Shown one piece after another: positions 1 through 9,800 of a stretch of DNA of 64,000 nt; within the stretch, counting starts at the first letter, position 1; each line of letters opens with the position of its first letter. Below the pieces are notes generated by a model. It worked only from the letters and a program-made list of their open reading frames with translations. It ran no database searches and was not told the origin of the DNA. Source of the stretch: Lichenicola sp050954785 (GTDB taxonomy: Bacteria > Pseudomonadota > Alphaproteobacteria > Acetobacterales > Acetobacteraceae). The DNA lies in contig JBPBQO010000127.1 in NCBI GenBank assembly GCA_050954785.1, positions 1 through 64,000 on the forward strand, read 5' to 3'. Made by a program: the position numbers and the translations under genes.

Positions 1-501
1 ATCCTGGAGATCGGGCGTGGACGCATCGTGCGCGAAGCCGGGCGGCAGCAAGGCCGCGAGCAGGGCGGCATCGCCCTGGTCAGCCTGGGCTCGCGCCTGG
101 GCGAGACGCTGAAAGCCGCCGACGAGCTGGCCGCCCGCGGGCTGCCGCCGACGGTGGTGGATGCGCGCTTCGCCAAGCCGCTGGACACCGCGCTGATCGA
201 GCAGCTCGCCCGCAACCACGCGGTGCTGATCACCATCGAGGAAGGGGCCGCCGGCGGCTTCGGGTCGATCGTGATGCACCATCTGGCGCTGACCGGGCTG
301 CTGGATCACGTGAAAGTCAGGCCGCTGACCCTGCCGGACCGCTTCATCGACCACGATACCCCGACCGCGCAGATCATCCAGGCCGGGCTCTCCGCCAGCC
401 ACATCGTCCAGACCGCCCTCCAGGCACTCAGCGTGCCGCACGTTCGCGAGGAAGCGTTGGTCGGGGCCTTGCCGTTGAACCGTATCGCACCGACATCGTG
501 A
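1..501 (+). CDS. dxs: 1-deoxy-D-xylulose-5-phosphate synthase, C-terminal part (cut by window edge)
   Basis: This is the last 166 codons of a reading frame that is already open at base 1. DXS condenses pyruvate and glyceraldehyde 3-phosphate in the first step of the MEP isoprenoid pathway, in the cytoplasm with thiamine diphosphate. The visible part is the C-terminal transketolase-like domain, with the typical run VSLGSRLGETLKAADEL, then DARFAKPLD, then TIEEGAAGGFGS and the near-C-terminal LPDRFIDH. The full protein is usually about 640 residues, so most of it lies upstream. Its stop overlaps the GTG start of hpnM, so it probably shares an operon with the hopanoid genes and supplies isoprenoid precursor for them. 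The family is very clear; the start is not visible. Confidence 0.95.
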   Translation: MLEIGRGRIVREAGRQQGREQGGIALVSLGSRLGETLKAADELAARGLPPTVVDARFAKPLDTALIEQLARNHAVLITIEEGAAGGFGSIVMHHLALTGLLDHVKVRPLTLPDRFIDHDTPTAQIIQAGLSASHIVQTALQALSVPHVREEALVGALPLNRIAPTS

Positions 502-1163
502 GACGCATGCTCTCATCCAAGCACCTTCCGGCGCTTTGTCTGGCAATTCTGGGCATGGCTACCCTCTCATCCACCGGTTTCGCCCAAGCGACTCAGGTCG
601 ACTCTGCGGCTTCCGCTCAGGTCAACCCGTCCGGGGCCGTGGCTTCGGTAACGGCGCTCTATGCACGTCTTACCCAGACCGAGCGGTCTACCGCTCCATT
701 CGGTCAGCGTGCGCAGCTTCTGGCGCCGGTTGTCGACCAGGTGTTCAACCTGCAGACGGTGTTGCAGAACTCGCTCGGGCTCCGTTACCGCAGCCTTCCG
801 GACACGCAGAAGCAGCAGTTGCTGGAGCAATTCCGCCAGTTCACGGTTGCGCGATACGTTTCGAATTTTGCTGCAGGCGGCACGGATACTTTCAGGGTCA
901 ATCCGACCGCGACGGCGTCGCCGATCGCGGGCGACCAGATCGTGCATACCAGTATCGTATCGCATGGTGGTTCGACGACCGATGTCGACTACGTGATGCG
1001 ACAGGGTCCTGCAGGCTGGCAGGTCGTCGACGTATTATTGAACGGCAACATCAGCCAGGTTGCCGTTCAGCGCGCCGATTTCGGGTCCAGCTTCAGCACC
1101 GGGGATGCTACTCCGCTGATCGACAGCCTGAAAAAGAAGACCCTGGCCTTCTCGGAGGGCTGA
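498..1163 (+). CDS. hpnM: Hopanoid-associated MlaC/Ttg2D-type periplasmic protein HpnM
   Basis: A 221-residue exported protein of the MlaC/Ttg2D (toluene tolerance) family, which carries lipids across the periplasm. In hopanoid gene clusters this member is named HpnM. An N-terminal signal peptide is visible (basic start, hydrophobic LPALCLAILGMATL, likely cleavage after GFA). The mature part has the family pattern of a helical lipid-binding domain, with RYVSNFA and a C-terminal DVLLNGNIS. The GTG at 498 overlaps the dxs stop as GTGA. An ATG at 507 would give a signal peptide three residues shorter and is equally possible. No clear ribosome binding site precedes either, which suits translational coupling to dxs. 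The position between dxs and hpnI supports the hopanoid assignment. Confidence 0.85.
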   Translation: MRRMLSSKHLPALCLAILGMATLSSTGFAQATQVDSAASAQVNPSGAVASVTALYARLTQTERSTAPFGQRAQLLAPVVDQVFNLQTVLQNSLGLRYRSLPDTQKQQLLEQFRQFTVARYVSNFAAGGTDTFRVNPTATASPIAGDQIVHTSIVSHGGSTTDVDYVMRQGPAGWQVVDVLLNGNISQVAVQRADFGSSFSTGDATPLIDSLKKKTLAFSEG

Positions 1164-1215
1164 CCTTCCTCGAACGTTGAACGCCGACTGTCGGCCAAGA
1201 GCAACAGCCATCCTC

Positions 1216-2442
1216 ATGATGCTTCAGCATAATCCGCTTGCCGTCATGAGTGCCGCCGCTGATTTCGTGGCAGCGCTTGGCTGCATACAGGCAGCAGTCG
1301 GAGCCGTGCTGGTTCATCGCTTCGGTGCAGGCGGCCTGGACGCACAGGATCCGATCGGCATTTTGGGTCGGGGGACATCGCTGCCTCCGGTGACCGTGCT
1401 GAAGCCGCTCTATGGTGACGAGCCGTTGCTCGAGGACGCACTCGCCAGCTTCTGCGTGCAGGATTATCCGCATGTGCAGATCGTATTCGGCGTACAGAGC
1501 CGCATCGACTCGGCAATTCCGGTCGTTCGACGGTTGCAGGCGCGGTTTCCCACGCTTGACCTGGTGCTGGTGGTCGATCCGACCCTGCACGGCGACAATT
1601 ACAAAATCGCCAACCTCATCAACATGCTGCCGAGTGCCAGCCACGATGTGCTGGTGATTTCGGACTCCGACATTCATGCCGAGCCGACCTATCTGCGGCA
1701 TGTCGTCCGGGCATTGCAGGCGCCGGGCATCGGGCTGGTGACTACGCTGTACGGGGGCCGAACGGCCAGTCCGACTTTGGCGCGCAGACTCGCGGCGGGA
1801 CAGATCAATCATAGTTTCCTGCCCGGCGTGCTGATGTCGCGCGTGCTCGGCCGCCAGGACTGCCTGGGTTCCACGATGGCACTGAACCGATACACCCTGG
1901 AGGCGATCGGCGGCCTGTCCGCCCTGTCCCCGCACATCGCGGACGACTCGGCACTCGGGCAACTGGTACGCGCGAACGGCCAGTCGATCGCGATTGCCGA
2001 CGCCATGACCATGACCACGACCGCCGAGGTCGGTTTCAACGACCTGTTCGCGCACGAACTGCGCTGGGGGCGCACCGTCCGCAGTGTCGAGCCGCTGGGA
2101 TATGCGCTCTCGGCGATCCAGTTGCCGCTGTTCTGGGCCACGGTCGCGGTTCTGCTGTTGCCGGAATCGTTACCGAGCTGGCTGGCGCTTGCGTTCGTCT
2201 GGATGGTCCGCTTCCTCTCGGCGACGGTGATCGACCGGGCCCTTGGTCAGGCGGCGACGTTGCCGATCATGTTGCTGCCGGTGCGTGACTGGCTGTCGGC
2301 GGCAGTCATGCTCGGAAGCTTTACCGGGCGTCGTGTTGCATGGCGTGGCCAGACCATGCGTCTTCCCGATCAGGCGATCATGACAACCGTTCATTCCCGA
2401 CTGGCGCCGGCGCTGGCGCCCGGTATCGACGCCGGCAACTGA
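1216..2442 (+). CDS. hpnI: Hopanoid glycosyltransferase HpnI (GT21 type)
   Basis: A membrane-bound family-2/GT21 glycosyltransferase related to ceramide glucosyltransferase. HpnI is known to add N-acetylglucosamine to bacteriohopanetetrol on the way to its cyclitol ether. From the ATG at 1216 it is 408 residues. An N-terminal hydrophobic helix is followed by the D1 region, SDSD at D150/D152, ADDS at D243/D244, and HELRW at 280-284. That last motif corresponds to the (Q/R)xxRW motif but has His in the first position. Two or three hydrophobic segments follow at the C-terminus. A TTG at 1177 would lengthen it by 13 residues and an ATG at 1246 would shorten it by 10; none has a strong ribosome binding site. 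It lies between hpnM and hpnJ, in the usual order. Confidence 0.88.
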   Translation: MMLQHNPLAVMSAAADFVAALGCIQAAVGAVLVHRFGAGGLDAQDPIGILGRGTSLPPVTVLKPLYGDEPLLEDALASFCVQDYPHVQIVFGVQSRIDSAIPVVRRLQARFPTLDLVLVVDPTLHGDNYKIANLINMLPSASHDVLVISDSDIHAEPTYLRHVVRALQAPGIGLVTTLYGGRTASPTLARRLAAGQINHSFLPGVLMSRVLGRQDCLGSTMALNRYTLEAIGGLSALSPHIADDSALGQLVRANGQSIAIADAMTMTTTAEVGFNDLFAHELRWGRTVRSVEPLGYALSAIQLPLFWATVAVLLLPESLPSWLALAFVWMVRFLSATVIDRALGQAATLPIMLLPVRDWLSAAVMLGSFTGRRVAWRGQTMRLPDQAIMTTVHSRLAPALAPGIDAGN

Positions 2443-2558
2443 CCACGATCCTGCAGTGCAGGATTTTAATGACGTACATCACCGCTGGGCGTATTGAGCC
2501 CGGCTGCCCTGTTCGACCCCATATCGGCTTTTTGCTCGATCCGAGGACGCCTCGCCCG

Positions 2559-3983
2559 ATGATGAAGACCTTGTTTCTGCAGCCACCCTCGTTCGACGGC
2601 TTTGATGGCGGCGCCGGTTCGCGCTACCAGGCCAAGCGCGAGATCAAGTCGTTCTGGTACCCAACCTGGCTTGCCCAGCCGGCGGCCCTGATTCCGGACA
2701 GCCGCCTGATCGACGCACCGCCGGCCCGCCTGGGCATGGCGCCAGTGCTGGCCGATATCGCCAATCGCGACATGGTGGTACTACACACCTCGACCCCGTC
2801 CTTCGCATCGGACGTGAAGGTCGCGCAGATGCTGAAGGACGCCAAGCCGAGCCTGAAGATCGGCATGGTCGGCGCCAAGGTTGCGGTCCAGCCGGAGGAG
2901 AGCCTGCTCAAGGGCCTGCCGATCGACTGGGTCGCCCGCAACGAGTTCGATTTCACCGTCAAGGAGATCGCCGAAGGCCGTGATCTCAAGGACGTCGACG
3001 GGATCAGCTGGCGCAACAACGACGGCGTGATCGTCCATAACCGGGATCGCGAGATGATCCACGACATGGACTCGCTGCCGTTCGTGACCGAGGTCTACAA
3101 GCGCGACCTGCATATCGAGGACTACTTCATCGGGTACCTGATGCACCCGTACATCTCGATCTACACCGGCCGTGGCTGCAAATCGCGCTGCACCTTCTGC
3201 CTCTGGCCGCAGACGGTCGGCGGGCATGTCTATCGCACCCGCACCCCCGGCCATGTCGCCGAGGAAATCCGTCTGGCGATGAAGTATTTCCCGCAGGTGA
3301 AGGAGTTCTTCTTCGACGACGATACCTTCACCGACGATTTGCCGCGTGCGGAGCTGATCGCCAAGGAGCTCGGCAAGCTGGGCGTTACGTGGTCGTGCAA
3401 CGCGAAGGCGAACGTGCCGCGTGCGACCCTGAAAGTGCTGAAGGATAACGGGCTGCGCCTGTTGTTGGTCGGCTACGAGAGCGGCAACCAGCAGATCCTG
3501 CACAACATCAAGAAGGGCCTTCGAATCGAGGTCGCCCGGCAGTTCACCAAGGATTGCCACGAGCTCGGCATCAAGATCCACGGCACCTTCATCCTGGGCT
3601 TGCCCGGCGAGACCAAGGAAACCATCCAGGAGACGATCACCTTCGCCAAGGAGATCAACCCGCACACCATGCAGGTCAGCCTGGCTGCTCCCTATCCCGG
3701 CACGTTCCTGCACAAGCAGGCGACCGAAAATGGCTGGCTGGACGAGTCTCACGCCGAGCTGATCGACGAGAACGGCGTGCAGATGGCGCCGCTGCACTAC
3801 CCGCATCTATCGCACACCGAGATCTTCGAGAGCGTCGAGACTTTCTACCGGAAGTTCTACTTCCGGGCTCCGAAGATCGCCTCGATCGTCGGCGAGATGG
3901 TGCGCAGCCCACAGATGATGAAGCGTCGCCTGCGCGAAGGGGTGGAGTTCTTCCAGTTCCTCAAGGATCGCCACGCAGCCTGA
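2559..3983 (+). CDS. hpnJ: Hopanoid biosynthesis radical SAM protein HpnJ
   Basis: A 474-residue B12-binding-domain radical SAM enzyme. HpnJ is implicated in the ring contraction that forms the cyclitol ether head of bacteriohopanetetrol. The first ~150 residues form the cobalamin-binding-like Rossmann domain. The radical SAM core begins at GRGCKSRCTFC, with cluster cysteines C207, C211 and C214, followed by FFDDDTF and a LVGYESGN strand. Two adjacent ATGs (2559, 2562) can serve as start. The frame remains open upstream to 2340, but that stretch overlaps hpnI and has no family similarity. It sits between hpnI and hpnK, 116 bases after the former, the standard order for this pathway. Confidence 0.92.
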   Translation: MMKTLFLQPPSFDGFDGGAGSRYQAKREIKSFWYPTWLAQPAALIPDSRLIDAPPARLGMAPVLADIANRDMVVLHTSTPSFASDVKVAQMLKDAKPSLKIGMVGAKVAVQPEESLLKGLPIDWVARNEFDFTVKEIAEGRDLKDVDGISWRNNDGVIVHNRDREMIHDMDSLPFVTEVYKRDLHIEDYFIGYLMHPYISIYTGRGCKSRCTFCLWPQTVGGHVYRTRTPGHVAEEIRLAMKYFPQVKEFFFDDDTFTDDLPRAELIAKELGKLGVTWSCNAKANVPRATLKVLKDNGLRLLLVGYESGNQQILHNIKKGLRIEVARQFTKDCHELGIKIHGTFILGLPGETKETIQETITFAKEINPHTMQVSLAAPYPGTFLHKQATENGWLDESHAELIDENGVQMAPLHYPHLSHTEIFESVETFYRKFYFRAPKIASIVGEMVRSPQMMKRRLREGVEFFQFLKDRHAA

Positions 3984-4019
3984 TGGATACGGCCGGGGCC
4001 AGGGTGCCCCGGCCTTCCG

Positions 4020-4853
4020 ATGCGCCAGCTTCTTATCTCGGCCGACGATTTCGGGCTGTCGCCGAGCGTCAACGAGGGGATCGAGCGCGCGCATCGCGAC
4101 GGCATCCTGACCACGGCCAGCCTGATGGTCGCAGGTGCCGCCTGTGCGGATGCGGTCGAGCGTGCGAAGCGCATGCCGGATCTGAAGGTTGGCCTGCATC
4201 TGGTCGTGATCGAAGGTCCGGCCGTTCTCGATCCTGTCGACATTCCACGTCTGGTCGACCGGAACGGAAGGTTTCCGTCCGATCAGCTCGGGCTCGGGCT
4301 GCGCTATTTTTTCCGGCCGGACGTGCGCCGACAGCTTGGGCGCGAGATCGAAGCGCAGTTCGATGCCTTCGCCAGGACCGGCCTCGTGCTCGACCATGCC
4401 AATGCGCACAAGCACATGCACCTGCACCCGACCGTCGGCGCGATGATGGTCCGGGCCGGCCGGCGTCACGGGCTGAAGTCGATCCGGGTGCCGATCGAGC
4501 CGCCCGGACCGATCGGCGAAGCGGACACGATCGGGGCCCGTGCCCTGCGTGCCTGGACCAGGGTCCTCCGGGCGCAGGTGCGCCGTGCCGGAATGACGAC
4601 CAACGATTCCTGTTTCGGGCTGGCCTGGAGCGGCCACATGACGGCGGATCGCCTCGTCGCTCTGGCCGGGAGCCTGCCCAACGGGTTCAGCGAACTCTAT
4701 TTTCATCCGGCGGCCTCCCGCGATCCCTTGCTGGACGCGCTGATGCCGGACTACGAGCACGAGGCCGAACTGGCAGCCCTGTGCGATCCACAGGTGCGCA
4801 ACGCGTTGTTCCGGTCGGGCATGGTGCCGGCAACCTGGCAGGACGCAAGATAA
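4020..4853 (+). CDS. hpnK: Hopanoid biosynthesis deacetylase HpnK (YdjC/ChbG family)
   Basis: A 277-residue cytoplasmic deacetylase of the YdjC/ChbG family. HpnK removes the acetyl group from the N-acetylglucosaminyl hopanoid made by HpnI, leaving the glucosamine form that HpnJ acts upon. Metal-binding motifs are visible: ADDFG at residues 8-12, GLHL with H60, and the histidine cluster DHANAHKHMHLHP at 125-137. The ATG at 4020 immediately precedes the conserved RQLLISADDFG beginning, so the start is secure. It follows hpnJ by 36 bases and is the last hopanoid gene of this string; the next genes are unrelated. Confidence 0.92.
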   Translation: MRQLLISADDFGLSPSVNEGIERAHRDGILTTASLMVAGAACADAVERAKRMPDLKVGLHLVVIEGPAVLDPVDIPRLVDRNGRFPSDQLGLGLRYFFRPDVRRQLGREIEAQFDAFARTGLVLDHANAHKHMHLHPTVGAMMVRAGRRHGLKSIRVPIEPPGPIGEADTIGARALRAWTRVLRAQVRRAGMTTNDSCFGLAWSGHMTADRLVALAGSLPNGFSELYFHPAASRDPLLDALMPDYEHEAELAALCDPQVRNALFRSGMVPATWQDAR

Positions 4854-4960
4854 CATTTCCCCGGCCCAGCCGACGCTATCCCGACGAGTGACAACCAGCC
4901 GGATCGGTGGTCGGTTGGACGTGGCCAAGCCGCCACCCCCTCCGTCATCGAGAGAGCATC

Positions 4961-5311
4961 ATGGTCGAAAACAGCCTGCCTCGTCCCTGCTTCATCGAAC
5001 TGCCGACCCGCGACCTTGCTGCCGGCAGAGCCTTCTATGCCGAGGTTTTCGGCTGGGACATGACGTCGTTCGGTCCGTCCTATGCCTGCACGATGACCGG
5101 CGACGTCGACATCGGACTTCAGGCCGACGCTAGCGAAGCGACACACGCGCCACTGCCGGTCATCGAGGTCCCGGATATCGATCGGGCACTTGCCGCTGTG
5201 GCAGGTGCCGGCGGTCTGATCACCAGGCCGGTATTCGCTTTTCCTGGCGGCCGTCGCTTTCACTTCCGTGATCCGAGCGGCAACGAGTTGGCGGCGATGA
5301 AGCCGGATTGA
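4961..5311 (+). CDS. VOC-superfamily (glyoxalase/bleomycin-resistance fold) small protein
   Basis: A 116-residue single-domain protein of the vicinal oxygen chelate fold. It opens with PCFIELPTRDLAAGRAFYAEVFGW, abbreviated here as the typical 'FIELP...AFYAEVFGW' entry strand and helix, and ends with the FHFRDPSGNELA strand typical of the family. The substrate cannot be told. The ATG at 4961 has an upstream AGAGAG. The frame extends to 4907 without family similarity, so the shorter start was chosen. It lies 107 bases after hpnK and may be co-transcribed, but there is no reason to link it to hopanoids. A second VOC protein, longer and only distantly similar, lies at 55.9 kb. Confidence 0.8.
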   Translation: MVENSLPRPCFIELPTRDLAAGRAFYAEVFGWDMTSFGPSYACTMTGDVDIGLQADASEATHAPLPVIEVPDIDRALAAVAGAGGLITRPVFAFPGGRRFHFRDPSGNELAAMKPD

Positions 5312-5473
5312 GCGCCGGGTCCAGTGCTGAATGCCACGATGGGGGTCTGCATGATGTTTTGAAGTAGCTCGTCCTGCTGGCCGATTATGCTGTAGCCTCG
5401 ATCCGCGAATGATGGCTTCCGACAGGGTCCGGTGCCCTCCGCCGGATGACCATAATCCAGATCGGGTGATCAG

Positions 5474-6349
5474 TTGCGCAAGGCCGAGCCACCGCCGCTC
5501 TCCAGCGGAGACACACTGTCGAACAGCCTGAGGCTGGTGGTCGGCGAAGGGCTCGAGCATCTGGATGCGCATCGCGCCGGGGCATTCGCCGGCGACGCCG
5601 AGGCGATCCATCAGGCGCGGGTGGCGCTCCGGCGCCTGCGCTCCGCGCTGAAGCTGTTCCGGCGGCACCTGAACCCGCCGGCCCGCGACGGCTTCAACGA
5701 CGCGCTGCGTACGTTCGGGCGCACCCTCGGGGCAGCCCGCGACTGGGACGTATTCGTACTGGAAACGGTGCCGGCGATCATGACCGCGGTGCCGGATCGG
5801 TCCGAGGCGCTGGGCGTGCTGCTGGCACCCGCACAGCAGGAACGCGACCTCGGGCACCTCGCCATGCGCGCGCTGCTGCAAGATCCGCATACCGATGCGG
5901 TGCTGCGGGACCTCGGGGACTGGAGCGGCGACAGGGTCGCGTTCTTTCCCCGCAAGGCGGCGAAGCGGTCGATCGCCGACGAGGCGGGTCCGCTCCTGGA
6001 CCGGCTGGCGAAATCCGTGCGCAGGCGGGCGTCCGGGCTCGAGGAACAGAATGACGAGGAGCGGCATGCCCTGCGCAAGGCGCTTAAGTCGCTGCGCTAC
6101 GGGATAGAGATGCTGGAATCGCTGCACGACCGTCGCACCGCGAAACCCTATCGGCAGGCTCTTTCCGTCCTGCAGGAAGATCTCGGCCGCCTGAACGACG
6201 CCATTGGGGCTGTCGAGCTGGTTCACCGCATGCCCGATGAACCGGGCAGGCTCGTGATCGACCAATGGGCAAATGGACAGCGGCAGGCTGCTCTCATCGA
6301 GCTGCCTGCCGCATGGCGTCAATTCAGGTCGATGCCGGCTTTCTGGTAG
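5474..6349 (+). CDS. CHAD domain protein
   Basis: A 291-residue helical protein of the CHAD family (conserved histidine alpha-helical domain), which binds polyphosphate through basic residues on paired four-helix bundles. The hallmark IHQARVALRRLRSALKLFR is at about residues 48-66, ARDWDVF at about 90, and the second-half repeat RHALRKALKSLRYGIEML at about 197. Many CHAD proteins carry an N-terminal CYTH domain; this one does not, so it is a stand-alone CHAD protein. The only start that fits is TTG at 5474, since upstream ATG/GTG codons are out of frame. It converges with trxA, leaving 15 bases with a small GC hairpin (6351-6363). Confidence 0.82.
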   Translation: MRKAEPPPLSSGDTLSNSLRLVVGEGLEHLDAHRAGAFAGDAEAIHQARVALRRLRSALKLFRRHLNPPARDGFNDALRTFGRTLGAARDWDVFVLETVPAIMTAVPDRSEALGVLLAPAQQERDLGHLAMRALLQDPHTDAVLRDLGDWSGDRVAFFPRKAAKRSIADEAGPLLDRLAKSVRRRASGLEEQNDEERHALRKALKSLRYGIEMLESLHDRRTAKPYRQALSVLQEDLGRLNDAIGAVELVHRMPDEPGRLVIDQWANGQRQAALIELPAAWRQFRSMPAFW

Positions 6350-6364
6350 CCGGCGTGACGCCGA

Positions 6365-6709
6365 TCAGGCGGCTGCGGTGGCCGCGAGGTTCTGACGGAC
6401 CCATTCCTTGAGCTGGCTCTTGGGCATCGCACCGACCTTGGTCGCGGCCGGCTTGCCGTCCTTGAACAGGATCATCGTCGGTATGCCACGAACGGCATAG
6501 GCATTCGGGGTCAACGGATTCGAGTCGATATCGACCTTGGCGACGATGAGCTGGTCCTTGAACTCGGCGCCGATTTCCTCGAGCGCGGGAGCGATCATCT
6601 TGCAGGGGCCGCACCACTCCGCCCAGAAATCGACCAGGACGACGCCCTTGGCCTTCAGCACGTCGGCATCGAAGGTCTCGTCGGTCACGGCTACGGTGTT
6701 CTCGCTCAT
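6365..6709 (-). CDS. trxA: Thioredoxin
   Basis: A 114-residue thioredoxin, a general cytoplasmic disulphide reductase. The active site WCGPC has cysteines C33 and C36, and the cis-proline is P77 in GIPTM. The length is normal for the family. ATG at 6709 is preceded by AGGAGA at a good distance; a GTG one codon earlier is less likely. It is the last gene of the tsaE-murU-addB-addA-trxA series, an order often seen in alphaproteobacteria, but a 91-base gap separates it from addA, so it may have its own promoter. Confidence 0.95.
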   Translation of the reverse strand: MSENTVAVTDETFDADVLKAKGVVLVDFWAEWCGPCKMIAPALEEIGAEFKDQLIVAKVDIDSNPLTPNAYAVRGIPTMILFKDGKPAATKVGAMPKSQLKEWVRQNLAATAAA

Positions 6710-6800
6710 CACGCTCTCCTGAAATGGACAGTCGGTCCGCAGCGACTCCGTGCGGGCACGATCAGACTAGGCTTCGAAATGGGCAGGACCGCGCCGGCGG

Positions 6801-9800
6801 TCAAGCCATGCCCAGGGTCAGGCGCGCATCCTCGGCTCTCGTGCGATATGTGCCCGGCGCATGTGGCAGGAGTACCGCGTCCGGCAGGTGCATGATCGAC
6901 GCCTCCTGGGTCCAGACCAGCGCGCATCGGATCGGCCGGCCTGGATAAAGTGCCGTCAGCAGGGCCCGATACGCGGACATCTGGCGAAGATACGGCACCG
7001 GTACCTCCTCCGGCCGCGCCGGGGTGCGGCGGTTGGTCTTGAAGTCGCAGAGCAGGATCTCGTCGGCCAGGACGCGCAGCCGGTCGATCTGCCCGGTGAT
7101 GACGATACCGTCGACCAGTCCGGAGACCGGCTGCTCGGCCAGCGCCTCGGTCTCGAACAAGGGTGCGAGTGCCGGATCGGACAGCAGCGCCATGACCTGC
7201 GTCGCCAAGTGTTCGGCTTCGTCCGGTGGCAGCCCGTCCGGACCGGCAAGCAGAAAGCGCCGGGCCGCCGCGTCGCGATCGCGCGGGTCGAGCCCCGGCA
7301 GATGCTGCAACAGTGCATGCACCAGCCGCCCGCGACGGAACGCGTCTGCGCGTGCACCGGTGCGCCGTTCCACAGGGTCATTCCCGGCATCGAGCGGTGA
7401 GCGCAGTTCCGGCACCGGTCCGAGCCCGACATCGTCAGGGCGACTCGGCGCCAGCGGCCGCGGCAGTGCCGGCTCGATCGGCGGCGGCAACGCATGCCAC
7501 AGCGGCGCACGGCCCATCCAGGCGGGCAGGCTGGGCATGGGCGGGGCGGCATCCACAGGGTCCGGCCGTGCCGGCTCGGCTATCGCGCGCTGCTCCAGCA
7601 ACAGCCGCTCGCCGGGCCAGCCGATGCCGAACGGCTCCACGGACGCTTCGGCGGTTTCGAACCCCTGCCGGCAGAGCTCGTACCAGCAGGTCGGCGGCAG
7701 CTTTGCGGGGGTCTTGCGGCCCGGCTCCCAGCCGCACACCACCAGCCGGTCGGCGGCACGGGTCAGGGCGACATAAAGCAGCCGGTTGCTCTCCTCCTGC
7801 GCCGCCTGCCTGATCCGGTCGCGCAGGCGTTTCGTCGGCGCGGAGGCGAGGTCCGCGCGCGGCACCCAGAACGGCAGCATCAGGCCGGTCTCGTTGCTCC
7901 AGAGCAGGTTCTCGTCGCTGGGTGCGACGGACGTGGTGTCCGGCATCACCACCAGCCGCGCCTGCAGGCCTTTCGCGCCATGCGCGGTCATCACCCGGAC
8001 TGCATCGCCGGCGGCATCGGGCTCGCGCTTGATGGTTTCCTCGGACCGTCGCAGCCAGTGCAGGAAGCCCTGCAGCGACGGCGGATGGGTTTCGGCGTGG
8101 CGCAAGGCGGCCGACAGCAGCTCGTCCACCGGTTCGGATGCTTCCGGCCCGAGCCGTGCCAGCAGCCGGGCGCGTCCGCCGAGCCGGCCGAGCGCCTCGC
8201 TCAGCAGGGCATGCGGCGAGACGAAATCGACCCGGCCGAACAGGGTCGACAGCATCCCCCAGGCGCGCCGCCAGTCGGACCGTTCCTCGGACCGCTCGCG
8301 CAGCCGGTCCCAGAGCGTGCCCTCGCGGCCGATCGCCAGCGCCATCAGGCTGTCGTCGGACAGGCCGCCGAGCGGGCTGGTCAGCACGCAGCCCAGGGTA
8401 AGGTCGTCTTGCGGCAGCAGCAGCACGTCGCACAGTGCCATCAGGTCCTGCACCGCGATCTGGTCGACCAGGCCGGTGCGCACCAATGTCGCCACCGGCA
8501 CGCCTTCGGCCTTCAGTGCGCGGATCAGCGCCCGCACGAACGCGCTGCGTCGCGGCACCAGCACCAGCACGTCGCCGGCGGTGAGTGGTGCGCCACCGGT
8601 CGCATGCGGACGGCCGATCTCGCCGGCGATCCATCTTGCCAGCGCCTCGGCCAGACGCTGCGGGGCCGACACCTGGCCGCGGTTGCGCGCCGGCGCGGAC
8701 CATGGATCGTCGGAGACCGGCTCCGAAACCGGAACCGGTTCGGCATCCCCATCCTGCTGGTCGGGTGCTTCCAGGGAGGCCGGCACCAGCGGCCATAGCT
8801 CGACGCAGCCGGGCGCGTCCGGGCGGGCGGAGTAGTGATGCACGGCGATGTCGCTGCCGGGCTCGATCACTCCGGCGGCGGCGTCGGGGCTGGCGAACAC
8901 CGCATCCACCAGCGTCAGCACCGGCTCCACCGACCGGAACGAGACGTTCAGCTCCGGCTCGCGCCAGTCCTCGCCACCGTCGCGCACGCGGCTCCGGAAC
9001 CGCTCGTGCCATTCATGGAACGCCTTCGGGTCGGCACCCTGGAACGAGTAGATCGACTGCTTGTAGTCGCCGACCGCGAACACCGTGCGAGGCAACACCC
9101 GTTCGTTTCCGGCACCGCCTCCAACGAAGAAATCCTCGGTCAGCGCTCCGGCGATGCGCCATTGCAGGTCGGAGGTGTCCTGCACCTCATCCAGCAGCAG
9201 ATGGTCGATGCCGCCATCGAGCTTGTAGAGCACCCAGGCCGATCCAGGCTCGCGCAGCAGGTCGAGCGTGCGGGCGATCAGGTCGTCGTAATCGAGCAGG
9301 CCCCGCTCGCGCTTGGTGCCGGCATAGCGGCGCAGCACCGGGCCCGCCATGCGCAGCAGCGCCATGGTCAGCGACACCATGCGGATGGCACGGCAGGCAT
9401 CGTCGACGGCGGCAACCCGCTCGGCTTCGGCCACCAGCGCGTCGGCGATCTCGGGATGCGAGGCGGCGACCTTGCCCTTGACGAACCCGCCAGCCGCGCG
9501 CGGCTCGCCGGCCGCGGTCAGGAACAGCTCACGCCAGGCGGCCCATGCCTGGAACCGGTCCGGATGGGCATACGCCAGCCAGTCCCCGATCCGGCTGGCG
9601 GTGGCCTTCAGGCCAGCCGGCCCGACCTCGATCGCCAGCCGCAGCAGCCGCAGCATCGCGGGTTCGTCCGGCAGGCTGGTGGCCGCGAGGATGCAGGCCT
9701 CCTCGTCCGCATGCACGATGCCGGCGACCTGACGCAGGCGTGCCTGCACGGTATCCGGGTCCTGTTCCAGCAGCGACAGCACCGGTCCCAGCAGCGGCGC

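Noticed and set aside
4751..6322. A 523-codon minus-strand frame opposite hpnK end, the VOC gene and the CHAD gene
   Set aside because: The plus-strand genes have recognisable domains and start sites; this frame has none.
6351..6363. Small GC hairpin between the CHAD gene and trxA
   Set aside because: A five-base stem with a three-base loop and no U-run is too weak to list as a terminator, although its position is suggestive.
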